The position numbers and the translations under genes were made by a program. The notes beneath the pieces are model-generated. The model was not told where the DNA came from. It did no database searches and saw only the letters and a program-made list of their open reading frames with translations. From Gambelia wislizenii (Eukaryota > Chordata > Lepidosauria > Squamata > Crotaphytidae), in assembly GCA_030847615.1 (NCBI GenBank), contig JAUMIR010000001.1, positions 158,941,001 to 159,005,000 on the forward strand: a stretch of DNA of 64,000 nt, in the 5' to 3' direction. Below are positions 1-12,215 of the stretch, one piece after another. The number at the start of each line of letters is the position of its first letter. Positions within the stretch are counted from its first letter, which is position 1.

Positions 1-129
1 CACAACATGCAAATACTTTGCAATTCATCTGTTGGTATGACATACACAGAATGCATTAGAAGTGACATTTCAAATTTACAAATGAAAGTAAGTGGGATTG
101 GGCAATTCCACAAATTCACTAACACTTAC

Positions 130-319
130 CATCAGTTCAATGTCACTGCCTATTATATATAGCTGGTCTTCCATGGAAAGCTTTCTATTGAGGTGGGAGA
201 GGACATAAGTAATTCCAGGCAACCGAACTGCAGGACTAGTAAGAAGACTACCCCACAGTGCACTGTAGAAAGCAGATTGGTCCACTGCAGAAGCTACCTT
301 CTCCAGAAGAGTATTTGTT
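130..319 (-). CDS. DOP1A: DOP1A coding exon 4
   Basis: 190 nt encode (R)[19 protein letters not shown] through [16 protein letters not shown], ending in phase 0 at a GTAAGT donor. The acceptor is CACAG before 319. The next coding exon lies to the left of the window. Confidence 0.95.
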
Positions 320-3300
320 CTGTGGCATAAGCAGTAGAGTTGAAAAAGAGGGGGGAAATGAAATTGAAGGAAAACAGGATGGATAGTTTTGAATAAACCC
401 TTTCAATATGCCTGTTTTTCACATATTTGAACAAAAGGTTACAAAAAAATAATAATACCAAGTTGGTTAAAGATACCAGAAAAATGATAAAGAACATGAA
501 TAGGATCTGGAACTTTCACACTTGTATCACCCACCAATTTTGACTTTTTCCTTAGGAAAAGCTTACTCCCCTAGCATAACACTAACACTTAAGATTAGTA
601 GTTTTATTTACTTAATAGTTACACTGATATCCCATTCGTCCTCTAATGAGCTGAAGGCAGTGTCCATAGCTTTCTTCCCCATTACTTTATCCATACAACA
701 ACTCTTTGAGGTATGGCAGGCTGAGCGAGAGTGACTGGCCCAATATCAGCTAGTAAGCTTCACAGTTCAGTGGGAACTATAGCCAGGATCACCCAAACCA
801 CTTAAAATTTCACCGAAACAAGATTTTAAAACAGTAGTATTACATGAATTTACAGCCTTACCTTTCATAATATTCAGATCCCTCCTCCAAACCAGGAAGT
901 ATCCCAGTTAACAACCCTTGCAGGCCTGGTTTCAATGTTTTGCCCAAAGGAAGGTAATAAACTTCATACAGGCTGAGTAATGCTGGTTTGACAGACATAG
1001 CAGCATTGCCGAGAAGGGGAAATAACCCAGAACTGTAAAAAATGAAGCACAACCACAGATACAAGAGACCAATATGGGAGTTGCATGAGAATGGACTGTT
1101 TCAAACATGTCATTTTTATCACTTGGAGATAACTACTAATGCACAGAGCAGCTGCCCAATTTATACACACTCAAGTAAAAAAAAAAAGAAAGAATAAACA
1201 GGTGTTATAGTTGCATATTGTGCAATGGATTTTGAGCAACTTGAGAGGAGAGTAACAATTTATTTTCGTTTACTTATTCTCAAAAGTCAAACATTTCAAT
1301 TATTGACTGCATGACAAATCATGCAACTGCTGGGAAAGTGGCAATTGTTATAATTAGATTTATTATCAGAGATACAGTTGCTCTCCTTAAAGAAGCTTAC
1401 TTCCTTAAAGAAGCTTACTTACAGAAGTCCTAGAGCACAGGACTTACAGAGTCACTGACTGTTATACTGCAATACCACTATGCATTCACACTCAACCAAA
1501 TTCCTTTTTTAAAGATATTTGTTAGCTAAAAGAAAATCAGAATGGAATACGTGACTCTCATAATACAGGCTTAATCACATTGAAATCATACTCTTATTGT
1601 CAACAGAATAAAGGCATTATGATTATATCAGTTTAAGGAGATCCAGGATCATAGAATCATAGAGTTGGCAGAGACCACAAGGGCCATCTACTCTAACCCC
1701 CTGCCCTGCAGGAATATACAATCAAAGCACCCCTGACAGATGGCCATCCAGCCTCTGTTTAAAAAGCTCCAAAGAAAATAGGGTTAGATCTGGAGGTGAG
1801 GAGAGTGCCTCTGCCAAAAGCAGAAGTTTTTTCCCCCAACACAGCACAAATTTTTAAAGGAGTGGGTTTGGAATGACTGAAAAGCAGCAGCACACTTCTG
1901 TCATTAGGGGATGCCATGTGAACTCTTCCATGTCCCAAGAAACATGATAACCAAAGGCCTAAAAGCCAATGCTGTGCTAATGCCCCACTGCTAGTGCAAC
2001 AAAGCATTCTCCTCTGTGCCTCTCGCAAACCAGCTCTAGAGAGCCTCCCAAACCTCTAGGCCAAGATCTGGAGGTACATCTCCTTCGTCCCTGTATTTCA
2101 TTGCCAGAAGATTGTCCTACCGACAGAATTCCCTACTGGATATTGGCCACAGTGCTATGCTGTGCAAATTTCCTTCTAGCTCTTGCACAACCATAGGTTT
2201 TCCATGGTTTTTTTTTTCCCCGGGCTGTGAGGCCATGTTCTGGAAGAGTTTATTTCTGATGTTTTGCCTGCATCTGTATGGACTTCCCAAGATCCACAAG
2301 GATTCCATTCCACTCCAACCCATAGTGAGTGCCATTGGATCCCCCATGTATGACTTGGCCAAGTTTCTGGCCACACAATTACAAACCCACATAGGACAAC
2401 CCCCCCCACTACATCAAAGACTCAACTCACTTCATAGAAAAAATCAACAACATCGAACTGAAACCTGGAGAGAGACTGATCAGCTTTGATGTGGCCTCCT
2501 TGTTCACCAAAATCCCCATAATAGACACCATGGCACTCATCCAGCAAATATTTCCAGAGGACATCACAGCCCTGTTCAAACATTGCCACACCACAAGCTA
2601 CTTCCAGTGGGATAACAAATTCTACAAACAGACAGATGGGGTAGCCATGGGCAGCCATCTGAGCCCCATTATAGCAAACTTTTACATGGAACATTTTGAA
2701 AAGCAAGCCCTGGAAACAGTGCCAAAAAGCCCACAACATGGTTCCAATATGTGGATGATACTTTCATCATTTGGAGCCACGAAGAAGAATTGGTCTCATT
2801 TCTGAACCACCTGAACACCATCCACCCAAATATCCAATTCACAATTGAAAAACAAAAGGAAGGAACATTGCCATTCTTGGATGTCCTAGTTATCCGCAAA
2901 CCAAACCAACGGATAGGCCACAAGGTATACAGAAAACCCATACACACGGACAGATACCTACACAAGAACTCCAATCATCACACAGGACAAAAAGTAAGTA
3001 CAATAAAAACAATGGTAGACCACACAAAAAGAATCTGTGAACCCCAGTACCTGGAGGACAAACTGAAGCACCTAAACTGGGCCCTACAGGGTAATGGTTA
3101 CTCCAGATCAGACTTCACAAGAGCAGCCAGACCCAGAAAAAACCACAGGAATGAAGAAAAACAGCCACCAAAAGGAAAGGTATTTTTACCATCCATCAAA
3201 GGAGTCACAGACAGAATAGGGAAACTTATGAGAAAACACAACCTCCAAACGATCTACAAACCAACCAAGAAAATCCAAGAAATGCTATGCTCAGTGAAGG

Positions 3301-6300
3301 ACAAAAAAGACCCTCTCACAGCTGCAGGAATTTACCACATATGATGCAGCTGTTGACAAGTTTACATAGGGGTCACTAAACACAGTGTGCAAACACGAAT
3401 CAAGGAACATGAGATACTGCAGACTGGGCCAGCCAGAAAAAATCAGCAGTAGCAGAACATGTTATAAACCAACCTGGACACAAAATGTTATTTAAAAACA
3501 CCGAAATTCTGGACCATGCCAACAACTACCATGTCAGAATGCACAGAGAAGCTACTGAAATCCACAAACACTTGGACAACTTCAACAGGAAAGAAGAAAC
3601 CCTAAAAGTAAACAAAATCTGGCTACCAGTCTTGAAAAGCACTAAAATCAAAACTCAACACATGCAAATGAACTCCACCCAAGGACAGGGGGATTTCTAG
3701 CAGACAATGGGCCATTAGCCAAACAGACACTAATCTTCCTTGCACATCTCCACCCAGAAACTAGCCATTCAAATACACAAATTTACATATACTCTCCAAC
3801 AGGGGCTCACAGTATATAAGCCCCCCACACACACTCCTACCCAACCATTCTCTGAAGATGCCAGCCACAGATGCAGGTGAAATGTCAGAAATAAACTCTT
3901 CCAGAACACAGCCTCACAGCCTGGAAAAAAACACGGAAAACCTATGGATGCCAGCCATGAAAGCCTTCAACTTCACATCTTGCACAACCATTTGCAGAAC
4001 AGCACTGGCAGAATTTATTCTGATGGTAGACCTTTGATACAAGTGTGCTTTTTCAAGGTCACCATAATTTCCCATGAGATCTAATCTGACAAAGATGTGT
4101 TATATTTAACAACATGTAATATTGTCCAGTCTAGTTTGTGGACAGTGAAGTGTGCAAATATAAAATTATAGCTTAAAAATATTGACTATATTGAAGCTAT
4201 GTTTAACTATGTTGTGTTTTTAACTGATATAATTATGTTCAATAATGGTAATATTTAATCCTTTTTTAACTTTTGTAATTAATGTTTTAGTTGTATCCTT
4301 CTTAAATTATTGTAAGCCACCTTGAATCACATTTTGGGAGAAAGGCGAGATATAAGTCCAATAAATAAATAAATAAATAATCAAGCAATGGGTTGGTGCT
4401 AGACTTGTTTGTCCATCAATGAAAAGACTCCTTCCATCTGCAAAATAGATAAAGATCCAGCGGAGGCTTCTACTAGAGGCAGAAAGAGAGGTAATTTTTC
4501 AGTGATTCCCCTTTCTTCCTGCAGCCCCTATGACAACTCCTACAGTGTTCCAGAAGCAGCTTTTCAAGAAACACTGGGAGCAAGGAGGAATTGTGAAAAA
4601 TGGTCTCCTCCCACCCCTTCTTCCAGAAGTAGCATCTCATCAGTTTTTCTGTCAGGTTATATGAATGTCAGTCATTATACTCCTGTTTAAAAGAGCTGAA
4701 AACTGCACATGCATTCATTAACAAGGCATTCCCAACCCAAAACAGACAGGTTATCTATTAAATCCAATGGTTGCCTTCTTCTCTTCCAGTCACACCAAGT
4801 TCCTGCAATCCTTTCCTCCAGCAAAATACCCATCACACAGTGGTAGTGGGACATAACCAAGAGATGGAAGGGAAAATATGACTAGGGTGAGTTTCTATTG
4901 CTCTTCACACTAGCCTTCTTTGCTAACTAATTCTTGTAACCAACAGCTTCAGCAGTTAGATGTTGAGACATGTTCATTCACAGAATTTTTATTTTATTAT
5001 CAAGAGCATATATATGTGTGTACACATGTACACACCCATGCACACTTTTTTCATTCACAAAATAAACTTGATACCCTATTCATCTCTTCAAAGACACGGC
5101 ATATTCTCTACCCATTCTTCCAAAGTGATAGCTTTGCTTTTTATTATGAGTTATACTAATAAAGGAAAAAGCATAACTATTCATCCACTTAAAAAAGAGA
5201 AACTAATCAATTTAATACTGGAAAAGGTCACTTTTGGTGAATACTAAGAGAAGTTGAATAGTTTAAGTTTGTATCTTTTTCACTCTTTTTTCCACATGCA
5301 AATAAATGTCAAGAGGAGACTTCAAACAGCAAGTTGCAGAGGAGGATGCTAGCATTAATGCTGAATTATGACAATACGGTTGGCATATATGCAATATTGC
5401 TGTGTTTACTGTGTTAGAAAGAACACACTGGTCTCCTTTCTACCTCTCTACAGTAGTTTCCTACACTTGCAAGAGAAAAACCTGATGGTTTTACAACTAT
5501 TCTAGGCAAACAGAAACCAGCTTAAATTTGGTCCCCTGAACAAAACACAAAAGCTTTTTTAAAGTCTATCTAGGTGGTTATTGAGTTTTTATATATATAT
5601 AAACCTGTCCTTCTAAAGAAGCAAATTTGGTTCATTTGCTTTTACTCTTCTACTCTAATATTAGTGACAGTTTCCACTACTAAAATTTATCTTTGCCATC
5701 ACGTTCAGACAAGCCCACACACTCCTTTACAGAGACGTACTTCTAACAAAAACCAGGGGCACTTTCACACTACACAATTATAGTGCTGCTATTCCACTTT
5801 AACTGACTTTGCAACATCCTATGGAATCCTAGGGTTTGTAATTTGGTGATGAGGCACCAGAGGAGCTCCCTGGCTGAGAACAATAAATGCTCTGCCCCAA
5901 ACTGCCAGTCCTAGAGTTCCACAGGATGGAACCATGGCTGTAAAACTGGAATAATAGCACTATAATTTTGTAGCATGAATGGGCTCCAGGTTGCTCTACA
6001 CACAGATATCTGGCAGTCATTTTAATGAACAGTGGCTTTAGGAAGAAACATAGCCATAAACACAAAGACAATGGCTACCTGACACTAACAAGTCTTTAAG
6101 CAGGCAAGCACAGGTAACCATAATTGTATGATTTAATTTAGCGCTTCAAACAAATCCTTGGAACATTTAGTAAAATAAACATAATTCCTTCTTCCTCTGC
6201 AATGGGAGACACATGGCTATGCCACCCCCAACCCAGTATCGTGTGTGACTCTTGGGGCCAAAAAAGTCGAGCGTAACTGTCAACACTGGCAGTACCAGAT

Positions 6301-8108
6301 CTACTCGATCTTTCAAAATTTTTCAAATATTAAGTTGCCCTCTACTAAAGCCACACATGCTGCATGGGAAATGTTGCATCATATTTATAAAAACATAAAA
6401 CATTGTTAATTTGAGATGAAGGGCATTCAATGCTTGAAGATTACCTGTAAAGGAAGAGATCTTTGGCCAGGCGCTTGGGACCAATGATTTTGAAGATAAT
6501 CTCATATGTCTCAAGTGCCTTCCGGTGCACTCCACCTGGCAAGGCAGGATGAAGGCACTGTGCAAGGCGTTTTCCGATGGTCAGCTTTTTTGGTACTACT
6601 TGGTACTTTGCATTGTTTTGGAGAACCTGACAGGAAACATAGCAATATATTTTAAAAGCTTTAACAACTAGCAAATTATTCTAAATACCTTCTGTTAAAC
6701 AGGCTATTATGATGCATTAGAAACAAATCACTCTTATTGGTGGCCAACCCTCTCAATTTAGGAAACTGACCTACTTCATTACTAATTTTTTTGCTTCATT
6801 TATATTATAAAATGAACTCACACTAAGCCAAATAAACAACAATTCATTTATACCCCCCCTTTTCCTCAACATGAGGCCTCAAGTCAACTTAGAAAATATC
6901 AAAAGCAGAACAGATTATAAACATACAAAACCACTGGTTAAAACATGTACACATTATTTTAAAAAGCAATTAAATCATCTACAGAATATAATAAAAATTA
7001 AAAGTTTATTGATTTTTTCAATCTTCATGCTGTCACTTTGTCTTCCTAAGCCAGAATTGGGGACCACGAAGCCATTCATGTGTTGCTGCAACTCCCCTCA
7101 TCATTGGTTTCACTGGCTAGTATTGTGATAACATCTAGAGGATCACATTCTCCCATCCTTGTTCTAAACAAATACAATTTATCATGTGCCATGAAATAAC
7201 ACCTGAGTTATCAGATAAGGTATGAATGTAGCCTTTCCATAGGAAGAAAACAATATTTGAATAAATTTACATAAATATATATTTAAAATTGGGAACTTGC
7301 ATCACTACCAATGTCATTTAAAGTACAGGATATAAATATTCAAATTAAGCAAACATTTGCTCTTTAAAGAGGTGATCTAGTTTTGGTACAGAATAGACTG
7401 CATCCAGAAAAATAGTTGAGGTCAGTTCACAAGTAACACCAAATCAGAATTAAACATGAATATTTTCTCTCACAGATGAGCCAATTCAATTGTGTAGGCT
7501 TTCACAGAAATCTGTGTTACATCCTGACTATCTTGACTAGCAAACTATGCTCTGTGTGATTCAAACAGGATAAAACCATGGTTTGCAATTTGAGTTTGGA
7601 GAGGTCACGCAGAACATAAAGCTGAGTTGGCCAATTCAGATGCAATATTAAAATACATCTGGCACAGATGTGGAAAGCATAGAGTCTTATGTTACATATG
7701 AACTGGGCTTTTCTCAACAGAAAAGTACACCACAGAAAGCTAGTCTGCTAAGTGCTGTGGACAAAACATTGAGCAGACACAGATGAGAACTAAGAATATA
7801 CTGTAGGATAGGAAAACAACTCAGGACTCCTACAACATCAGGAATGAGAAATGTCTGGCCCTGCAAGTTTTTCAACTCATCTTTTCAGAACAGTTCTGTA
7901 ATTTTTTTTTTAAAAAAACTAGATAATGGTTCATTATAACCCAGTTCTTCTGAAGGGACCTCCATCATACCTTGTTCAGCTTTCCAAGTGAAGAGATTAA
8001 ATCAGCCCACTCACTGGAATACTCAAAGCTTTTCAGAGCTTTGTCAACAGCTGCTACATAGTTTCTGTACTTGGAATCACCCAGTAGCTCCAGCTCCTCT
8101 GCATTCAT
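130..8108 (-). CDS. DOP1A: DOP1A (DOPEY1), N-terminal coding exons, partial gene
   Basis: Four coding exons join in phase on the minus strand: 8108-7971, 6626-6445, 1032-862 and 319-130. Together they give 681 nt, the first 227 residues. The product starts [20 protein letters not shown] and runs through [15 protein letters not shown] and [19 protein letters not shown] to ELM. From memory it matches human DOP1A almost residue for residue. Dopey proteins are very large (over 2,000 residues) peripheral proteins of the Golgi/endosome system that work with MON2 and have been linked to kinesin cargo binding; this part is the Dopey N-terminal domain. The rest of the gene continues off the left edge. 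All introns have GT..AG ends on the minus strand and the phases agree (0, 2, 2, 0). The gene is head to head with UBE3D. No disruption is visible, so it should be functional. Confidence 0.96.
320..861 (-). other. DOP1A intron with a short SINE-like remnant
   Basis: AT-rich intron. Around 690-800 there is a weak match to the squamate tRNA-SINE tail that also occurs near 51.24-51.47 kb (wording like 'caatatcagctagtaagcttc'). Nothing else is recognisable. Confidence 0.4.
862..1032 (-). CDS. DOP1A: DOP1A coding exon 3
   Basis: 171 nt encode (S)[20 protein letters not shown] through [18 protein letters not shown], with two bases of the following Arg codon. The acceptor TACAG precedes 1032 and the donor GTAAGG follows 862. 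Both ends are split in phase 2, matching the neighbouring exons. Confidence 0.96.
1645..1800 (-). mobile_element. CR1 LINE 3' end fragment
   Basis: Reverse-complement copy of the CR1 3' tail. It begins with the TCATAGAATCATAGAGTTGG terminus, and its body matches the tail of the plus-strand CR1 copy at 51.06-51.22 kb (GGCCACCTTGTGG-like and CAGAGGCTGGATGGCCATCT-like segments). CR1 is a chicken-repeat-1 clade non-LTR retrotransposon; only the extreme 3' end survives here. Confidence 0.85.
2181..2194. repeat. Target-site duplication, left, of Penelope-like copy 1
   Basis: TCTTGCACAACCAT, identical to 3978-3991. Confidence 0.9.
2195..3977 (+). mobile_element. Penelope-like retroelement, copy 1, defective
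   Basis: Broken reading frames carry Penelope-like (PLE) reverse transcriptase signatures: YGLPKIHKD near 2271-2300, [10 protein letters not shown] near 2638-2667 and the catalytic YVDD at 2748-2759. A C-terminal GIY-YIG endonuclease remnant starts with AGIYHI at 3324-3341, and its downstream part is split over frames to about 3700. The left end (2195-2279) is the reverse complement of the right end (about 3867-3950). An exact 14-bp target duplication, TCTTGCACAACCAT, flanks the element at 2181-2194 and 3978-3991. The N-terminal RT part is missing and there are frameshifts and stops, so it is dead. It sits in a DOP1A intron, antisense to the gene. Confidence 0.92.
3846..3892 (+). ncRNA. Hammerhead ribozyme-like motif in the Penelope-like terminus
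   Basis: The core is CTGAAGA (3852-3858), a stem II hairpin GCCAGC/GCAGGT with a CACAGAT loop (3860-3877), GAAA (3879-3882), a two-pair stem III and GTC (3884-3886). Stem I pairs TTCT (3848-3851) with AGAA (3887-3890). This fits the CUGANGA..GAAA..UH hammerhead plan. Small-stem-III hammerheads are known in Penelope-like elements. One unpaired T lies between CTGAAGA and stem II, and stem III holds a G-T pair that looks like CpG decay of an original ACGT. Activity is not shown; such short-stem-III forms usually need a dimer. Confidence 0.7.
3978..3991. repeat. Target-site duplication, right, of Penelope-like copy 1
   Basis: TCTTGCACAACCAT, identical to 2181-2194. Confidence 0.9.
4110..4385 (+). 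mobile_element. L2/CR1-type LINE 3' tail
   Basis: Ends with 'attgtaagccaccttgaatc', then a GGGAGAAAGGCGAGATATAA-like segment and an (AATA)n tail. This is the usual 3' end of the L2-type LINEs that recur at 39.4-39.6 kb and 42.5-42.66 kb. No coding part remains. Confidence 0.65.
4386..5755. other. DOP1A intron sequence without recognised elements
   Basis: Ordinary AT-rich intron with short open frames that have no coding character. Nothing could be identified. Confidence 0.4.
5756..5987. mobile_element. Palindromic hAT-like MITE (TTCACACTACACAATTATAG family)
   Basis: The first about 60 nt (GGCACTTTCACACTACACAA, then a TTCCACTTTAACTG-like segment) are matched by the reverse complement of the last 60 nt. 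Four related copies occur in this window (26.07, 27.70, 35.15 and 51.82 kb). It is a short non-coding inverted-repeat element, and the hAT assignment is by resemblance only. Confidence 0.7.
6445..6626 (-). CDS. DOP1A: DOP1A coding exon 2
   Basis: 182 nt encode [20 protein letters not shown] through [11 protein letters not shown], residues 47-106 plus two bases of a split Ser codon. The acceptor is TCAG before 6626 and the donor is GTAATC after 6445. The segment includes the strongly conserved stretch around [20 protein letters not shown]. Nothing is broken. Confidence 0.96.
6627..7970. other. DOP1A intron without recognised elements
   Basis: AT-rich intron between DOP1A coding exons 2 and 1. 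I see no clear repeat family and no coding sequence. Confidence 0.4.
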
Positions 8109-8161
8109 CCTCCCGCAGAGTTCCACTAGAGACCAGCTTGAAATTCATGTAAGGTCGTTAG
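7971..8161 (-). CDS. DOP1A: DOP1A first coding exon (start codon at 8108-8106)
   Basis: The acceptor AG lies at 8163-8162 behind a T-rich tract. 53 nt of 5' UTR (8161-8109) precede the ATG, and 46 codons run to AAG at 7973-7971, followed by the donor GTATGA. The encoded residues end [16 protein letters not shown], as in human DOP1A. This ATG was chosen because the human protein starts MNTEELELL at the same point. Confidence 0.95.
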
Positions 8162-11033
8162 CTGAAAGAGACAAAAAAAAAAAGTCCCCATTTTCCCTCA
8201 GATCATAGCATTTAACTGTTGGATTCAGAATGTCAACAAAAGCATGGCCATGTTAAAAACAAACAACTTGAAATCTTTGAGGACACAAGTGTGGCCAGAA
8301 GGTATTATCTTTCCTTTCCATCAGCCCCTTGCCAAAGACTACCCCATTCCAGATGGTTCCCTAACCCTTGGGACAGTCCTTTAGGGGACCTGCCAGAGCA
8401 CTGACGGGACAGGAAAGTCAATAGCCACACAACAACAAGACTACCACTTGTGTTTCTCTGGATCCAAGCTAACATCAAATTAATATTTCTGGAAAGCAGA
8501 TCATTTCTTTGTAGAAAGCTTCGAAAGAAAAAAAAACTTGGAATTGTGAAATAATGTTTATATATTTTAATAATGGGGTGCGGGGAGAAATAGTAATTCA
8601 TTTTATAAAATTCTAGGTCAGACAACGAGGTTACAAAAACAACATTTGTATTAAGGGTTCCAAAACCTTCTCTGTATCAAAAAAGCTATGTTGGCTAGGT
8701 GATTTTGTAAGATATAGTCCAAAAAGGTAAATTTTTCAAGCTCTGATTGCCCTGGAACATTTGGTGCCATTTCACCACTGATAATCTAGCCTTGCCTCAA
8801 TGGATGATAAATTCTGTAAAACCCCAAGCAAAAAATTGCCCAAGGGGAATGTGTACTCACATGACCATATAGAACCATCAAATCTTGTGTTTCCCAAATT
8901 GCTGAGGGCAATCCATTTCAAATTTACAAAACAAGTTCCAAGTTTCAAATGATCTTTCCCATCCCCAAGATAAATCAGTTTCTGCTCTAGCTATTATTTG
9001 TTCTACATCGGGGTGGGAATTATACAGCCCCCTAGAAGTTGTTGGATTCCAATTCTCAGCATTCCACTTAATTGGCTATGCTAGTTAGGGCTGCTGGGAC
9101 ATGCAGTTCAACATCTGGAGTGTCACAGGAGTCCTGTCCCTATCCTACATTCCACTATTAAGTGACCCATACTAACTAGTAGCAACAGTTACAAATAACA
9201 ATCAAGACCCAAGCTGGGAGCGGGGGCAGCTCTAGTTCCCACTATAGCCAGTATACCTTGAAAATGGAGGAAGGACACTGTTAGGATATAAAAAACATTC
9301 ACTAATTTTTTTCCTCATCAATGAAAATGGGTCTGTCAATACAAGAAATCACATTGGGGGAAAAGAAACCCTGTCAATTGTTGTAAGATTTTATATCCCT
9401 GTGCAGGTGTGAAAAGGCCAGGCTATCTTTCATCACCAGGAGAAATAGCTAAGCATTTTGGATAAAGGATACTTAACCTGTAGTTACATTCTGCTTTTTT
9501 TTTAAAGGCAGTTCTTCATGTATCTCTGTTGAGTGAAGAATATGGGGTGGCTGTAAGCAAAAGGGTCTTTTCAGTTGTGGCTCTCCTCCACAGAGATCTC
9601 ATGGTACCCACTTTAATTTATTTACAGTGCAAATATCATTTTATTTTTTGACAGATTGCTTCAATTATGCTGTGGCTCTTAATATTGTTAACACTGTTTT
9701 AGGCTCTGGATTTTTATAACCTCTGCCTTATACTTAATTGATTTCTTATGCTCTTAACTGGCATTCCTTGTGCCCTTTATTGTCTTTTATAATAACATGA
9801 TTTTAAAGCTTTTCTTTTGGATTGTAAACTGCAGTAAAAACTTCCTGTTGTGGGGCTGCCTATCAGTGTTATGCTTCCTTGCCACTGCAGAAGCAAAAGG
9901 ATAAATAGAGCGTCTGAGGAGGTATCATCAATTTAACATATTTGCAATTTTAAAATGTTGAGTCTAATAGAAGAGGGAAAATGGAAAACTACACTGCAGA
10001 GCTGCAGAGTTTATATATCTCTGACCAAAACCATTTTCAAAAATAGATACTACAAGAACTAATTTCACACCTTAGTGATAATACCCAGATTAGCATTGGG
10101 GAGGTGTGAAACATTATTCTTCAGCTATCAGGAACAAACAGTCATATATAGATTCGTAGCAATACTCTAAAACAGGAGGAGGCCAAACCTCCATTCAATA
10201 GAGCTAAAAGTGGAGACAAAAGTGAAGGGAAATTAAAAGATATCACAACCTGATCACCATAATCTGATAAGTACCTTCTTAGTCTGCACAAAACAAATAA
10301 AATATAGACTGCAATGCAAATCCCTCCATGTTATACAGATTGTTCCAAAAAATATTTGGATAGAGAGATATTGCACTAACTTAGCTGAAGATACTGAATC
10401 CCCCAGAGCATGAGGCAAACACTCAGATCTCTTAGCCATAATGGGCATGAATCTAATACACCTGCAGTAGCTTCAGACTCCAATCTCACTGTAAGCATCC
10501 TTGAGGGAAAAAGAATTAAACCTGATCTGAGCAACCATAACAAGTGCTTGCCTCTGGCACCCATGACATGGACACTGCACTAAGTCTAAATCAAAGCTAT
10601 TACTGCTTGCCTCTCCCACAACTCCATCCTCCTCCTTTTGTTGGTGGGTGAGCCACCCACTATCATGAATGCTGGGAACATTTTGGTCACATTGCCAGTC
10701 TCCAAATGTAGCACTTTACTTTCCCCCAAAGTAAAAAAGGCAAGTATTCACTTATATGGAAGGAAGTAAATGCACTCATCCAAGAACTTCATTTGAGTGG
10801 GGAATAAACCTGATCCTTTCTCCCTGGGTATCCCATTTGTTGGAGGGTGGGGTGGGACAGTTTTTTTGCCCTTGGCTGCATACATTTGCAGAAAACAATG
10901 GGATCCACTGATATCCAAAGAACCTAGCATGCACATGTAGATAGGATGGCAGAGAAAAAGGAAGTACTGTACTTCTCTACACAGCATGTAATTATAGAAT
11001 CTACTGAAATAGCCATAAAATTTGTCAGAAATA

Positions 11034-11058
11034 TGATGATGATGATGATGATGATGAT
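11034..11058. repeat. (GAT)n microsatellite
   Basis: Eight tandem GAT units. Confidence 0.9.
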
Positions 11059-11289
11059 CAACAGCATTAACACCCAGTGAGAGGACAAGGACCAGAAATC
11101 AGCCAGGATGTACTCAGGAGAGAGACAGCACAATTGTGCCCCAATTGTTTCTGGTCTTTAATATGATGTCTTGTTGGATCAACACTGGAGATTAGGAACA
11201 ATGTGAAACAGTGACTCCACTTCTCTTTGTGGGATCCCTTGTGCTCTTCAGGAAGTCCCATGGGATTTCAGATGAGATGTCAGCATTAT

Positions 11290-11900
11290 GACTACAACAC
11301 CCAGACAGGTGACAAGGAGAACTGAATCAAGTGAAGCTGCACAGCAACTGGATCCGTGAGTGTCTGAAGGCAACAATGGGATGGATGACAACCAACAACC
11401 AAGAAGACTTAGACCGCATTCTGACAAGATGGAGGCCCTGCAGGCGGGTGAGTCTTACGGCCAGGAATTAGTTATACAGTCTTTCTGTATGGGGTTGGAA
11501 TCCCCTGAAATAACAGGCATATAATCTGTGGGTACTTCTCGCTCCATCTTTTCCCCTGGTGGCCTGAGTGAAACTGGATTGTCTTAGCTCTGCTTTAGGT
11601 GATGTATCAGTCATGTTGTTCCTATATACAGATAGTTTACCCAAAATGTGCTGATAACCTTTGTAATGTATTTCTGCAGAGTTGCCCTTTAAAAAGATCC
11701 AGAAATTTGCAAATAGAAATATGGTGCAGAACACGGCTTTTAGAATGTTGACAAGACTAATTGCCAAATATCACATAACCTCAGTTCTCCCCTAGTTGCC
11801 TATCTGTTACCAGTTGGTAATAGTATGTTGGTATTGACAATGAAGCCCTAAACGAATGGGGACCCAGTATCTGAATGAATCCTTTTTACAACACCACCCT
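11290..11900 (+). mobile_element. Degenerate L2-type LINE fragment
   Basis: A GWMTTNN-like segment near 11375-11395, then MVQNTAFRMLTRLIAKYHIT (about 11720-11780), resemble the L2/CR1 RT C-terminus (consensus-like WMxANKL.. and LQLVQNAAARLLTGT..HITPVL). It is heavily frameshifted and not functional. Confidence 0.6.
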
Positions 11901-11954
11901 GCTAAATGCCTGTAGACCACCAAGTATGTGTGTGTGGGGGCTTTCATCTTACCA

Positions 11955-12215
11955 CTGTGTATGCATGTCTGTGCCTTCAAGTCACCTGTCAACTTATGGT
12001 GACCCCATAAATTTCATAGGATTTTTTTTTTAAAGAAAAACACAACAACACAAAGTATACTTGGTGGTGGTTTTGGCAGCTCTTTACTCTGAAATATAGC
12101 CTGCAGCAAGTAGCGTTCATCGATGATCTCCCATGCGAGTACTAACCAGGGCTGACCCTGCTTAGTTTCAAGATCAGATGGGATCTGGTGCCTTTAGAGT
12201 ATTTAGGCCACCATC
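11955..12215 (-). mobile_element. 5S rRNA-derived SINE, degenerate
   Basis: Read on the minus strand, 12205-12110 resembles the 3' half of 5S rRNA: a GATCTTG..AAGC-AGGGTCAGCCCTGGTTAGTACT-like stretch, then CATGGGAG. It continues into a body containing GGTCACCATAAGTTGACAGG and a CTTGAAGGCAC tail. A second copy lies at 21.35-21.55 kb. 5S-derived (SINE3-type) elements are known in vertebrates. Confidence 0.7.
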
